The notes under the pieces: model-generated | What the model saw: the letters and a program-made list of their open reading frames with translations, nothing else | The model's database searches: none | What the model was told of the DNA's origin: nothing | Shown: positions 62,273 to 64,000 of the stretch, piece after piece | Numbering within the stretch: the stretch's first letter is position 1 | Layout: the number at the start of each line of letters is the position of its first letter | Translations under genes and position numbers: made by a program | Assembly: GCA_033296885.1 (NCBI GenBank) | Contig: MU863965.1 | Coordinates: 1-64,000, forward strand | Direction of reading: 5' to 3' | Origin: Triangularia verruculosa | Taxonomy: Eukaryota; Ascomycota; Sordariomycetes; Sordariales; Podosporaceae | Length of the DNA: 64,000 bases

Positions 62273-63680
62273 CTATTGCTCTAAACTCTCCTTGCCTCCC
62301 TCAAATTCCCCCACTTCGTACTCGTCTGGGTATCTATCAAGATGCTCGCTCAACTCCTTCATCTGTGCCTTCAAATCAGGCGTCATCTCTTCGTAAACAT
62401 CCTCGAACATGTTCTTAATCGCCGGCTTCTTCAGCTTCTCGGCCTCAGCAAAGGCCTTGAGCACATCCCTCCTGATGCTGTCTCTCGCCTCCTTTTCCTT
62501 GTGCTCATCCCAGAAGCCCTTCGACTCCATCCACTTGCGCAGCCTGGCGATTGGGTTGTCCCTCCTCTTCCAGTCCTCAACCTCCACTCTCGCCCGATAC
62601 GCAAAGGAATCATCTGATGTGCTGTGGTGGCTAACCCGGTATGTCATGGCCTCGATCAAGACGGGCTTTCCGCCATCCTGTAGGGCCAGCTCCCTCGCCT
62701 TCTTCGTAACTTCTCTTACTGCCCAAAAATCATTGCCGTCTACACGGATCGTCTCAATACCGTAGCCTAGCCCGCGACTGGCGATGCCATCACCCCGGTA
62801 TTGTTCCAACGATGGCGTGGAAATCGCATACCCGTTGTTTCGGCAGATGAAGATTACCGGGCACGACCTCGTCGCTGCAATGTTGAGCGCAGCGTGAAAG
62901 TCGCCCTCACTGGCAGCCCCTTCGCCGAAGTAAGCCGCCACAACCCGAGGTGGCTTCTCTGGGTTCTGCATCCGCTGGATCTTGAGCGCGTAGGCCGCGC
63001 CAGAGGCCTGTGGTAATTGTGTCGCAAGAGGGGAAGAGATGGTATGCTATTCACGTCCAGTTGTCAGTATAGCTATTACAAACCCTCGCAGAAAGACGAC
63101 CACCTACAATATTCAACTCCTTGCTGCCATAATGTACCGGCATGTTCCTCCCCCTCCCGGGATCCTTGACATTCGCAAATAACTGATTCATAAAGTCGCT
63201 CAGCTCAAACCCCCTCTGCTTGAACACGCCCTGCTCTCTGTACTGGCAAAACACCACGTCCTCCTTCTCCAAGGCCGAAGCAGTGGCCACGCTAACAGCC
63301 TCCTCTCCAGCTGATACCATGTAAAAGCTGAGTCGGCCCTGGCGCTGCGCGTCGAACATGATCAAATCCATGATGCTGATGGTGAGCATATCCTTGTAGT
63401 GCTTGATGACCTGCTCTTCGGTCAGGTCGGCCTCGAAGTTTGGGTCGACGGGGACGCCGTGCTGGTCGATGGCGCGGTACGTGGGAAGGGCGGGGTAGTC
63501 GGAGGGGACCTCATATTTCATGGAGTTGCTGAAGGGGGAGGTGAGGGCGCCGGGAAACTTGAGGTGGGTGGAATCTGGCCGCTGGGAGAGGGAGGCGGCT
63601 GTTCGGCGGTGGACATGTTGGAGGGTTGGTGATAGCCGGACTGGCCGTCGGAGGAGGGAAGTTGGGCGGATTCGCTTCAT
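62273..63680 (-). CDS. Branched-chain 2-oxoacid dehydrogenase E1 alpha subunit, mitochondrial
   Basis: Two exons, 63108-63680 and 62273-63046, join in phase 0 to 448 residues. A basic presequence (MKRIRPTSLLRRPVRLSPTLQHVHRR) precedes the E1-alpha fold. The thiamine-diphosphate site is seen in GEGAASEGDFHAALNIAA and VIFICRNNGYAIS. The phosphorylation loop (YRVSHHSTSDDSFAYR) matches the regulatory serine region of human BCKDHA. The subunit pairs with E1-beta to decarboxylate the keto acids of Leu, Ile and Val in the matrix. Spacing of motifs and length are normal. The 61-bp intron has GTAGGT and GAATAG ends. It is the last complete gene in the window. Confidence 0.96.
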
Positions 63681-64000
63681 CTTGGGTGGTTTGGATTAGG
63701 AAAGAGATGTTGATGGAGATAAGATTCAAGACAAAAAGAGAGTAAACATGTCACATTGTTTCTTTCCATTGGCACTGGAATCTGGCGGTAGATAGCAAGA
63801 GGAGGTGAGCCGGGGAGGGACACCCGGCACGGCGGACGACGTCACTTGTGCCGATGCAAACCGCCAGCACCTGGCCTGCACCAAGTCTTGGCTGTCAGGG
63901 GTAGACGCGGGGTTGGATTCTGGGGTTCGGGGTTGCTGCGGCCTTGGCATCTGCCAGCCGCCTTTCCCATAACAACATCCTAGAGAATGAAGTCTTTTGA
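63681..64000. other. Upstream flank of the E1-alpha gene
   Basis: This 320-bp end piece is the promoter side of the minus-strand dehydrogenase gene. No further gene is seen before the window ends. Confidence 0.6.

Overview
The window is nuclear DNA of a filamentous ascomycete, most likely a Sordariomycete (Sordariales-like). Genes carry many short introns of about 42-110 bp (one about 220 bp) with GT..AG ends and CTRAY-like branch sites. Coding DNA is GC-rich and strongly third-position biased, and the left edge is an AT-rich, TpA-rich block typical of repeat-induced point mutation (RIP). Exon models were built by hand from splice sites and reading phase; exon coordinates are in the evidence.

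Left part (1-14 kb): a RIP-like AT-rich block (1-1470) cuts into a truncated membrane-protein gene. It is followed by a nitrilase-superfamily hydrolase, the Hsp90 co-chaperone AHA1, an intronless actinobacterial-type peptide deformylase (the most surprising gene here) and a very large Ser/Pro-rich protein with a helical C-terminus. 14-21 kb: two hairpin/foldback sequences, FMC1 and an EngB-type mitochondrial GTPase on a shared promoter, the palmitoyltransferase SWF1, and a BRCT-Myb-Myb RAP1 protein whose start codon is preceded by a telomere-like TTAGGG motif.

21-31 kb: a repeat-containing gap with a foldback element, a hypothetical membrane protein with an apparent frameshift, dipeptidyl peptidase III (also apparently frameshifted), a Cys-rich probably GPI-anchored surface protein, and tRNA-Glu(UUC). 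31-39 kb: tRNA-Asn(GUU), a BBE-type FAD oxidase, a 72-residue Cys-rich protein split by an intron, and a cytochrome P450. The oxidase and P450 may be secondary-metabolism or detoxification genes, but no backbone synthase lies nearby.

39-64 kb is mostly housekeeping: NPC1/Ncr1 sterol transporter, a Cue2-like CUE/SMR protein (no-go mRNA decay), an amidase-signature enzyme, a Zds1-type PP2A regulator, a DUF2433 phosphoesterase with RRM-like and RGG parts, COQ5 (ubiquinone synthesis), a small membrane protein, and the E1-alpha subunit of branched-chain keto-acid dehydrogenase. Several products act in mitochondria (FMC1, EngB-type GTPase, COQ5, BCKDH E1-alpha). Gene order looks like ordinary fungal chromosome arm rather than one coordinated cluster.
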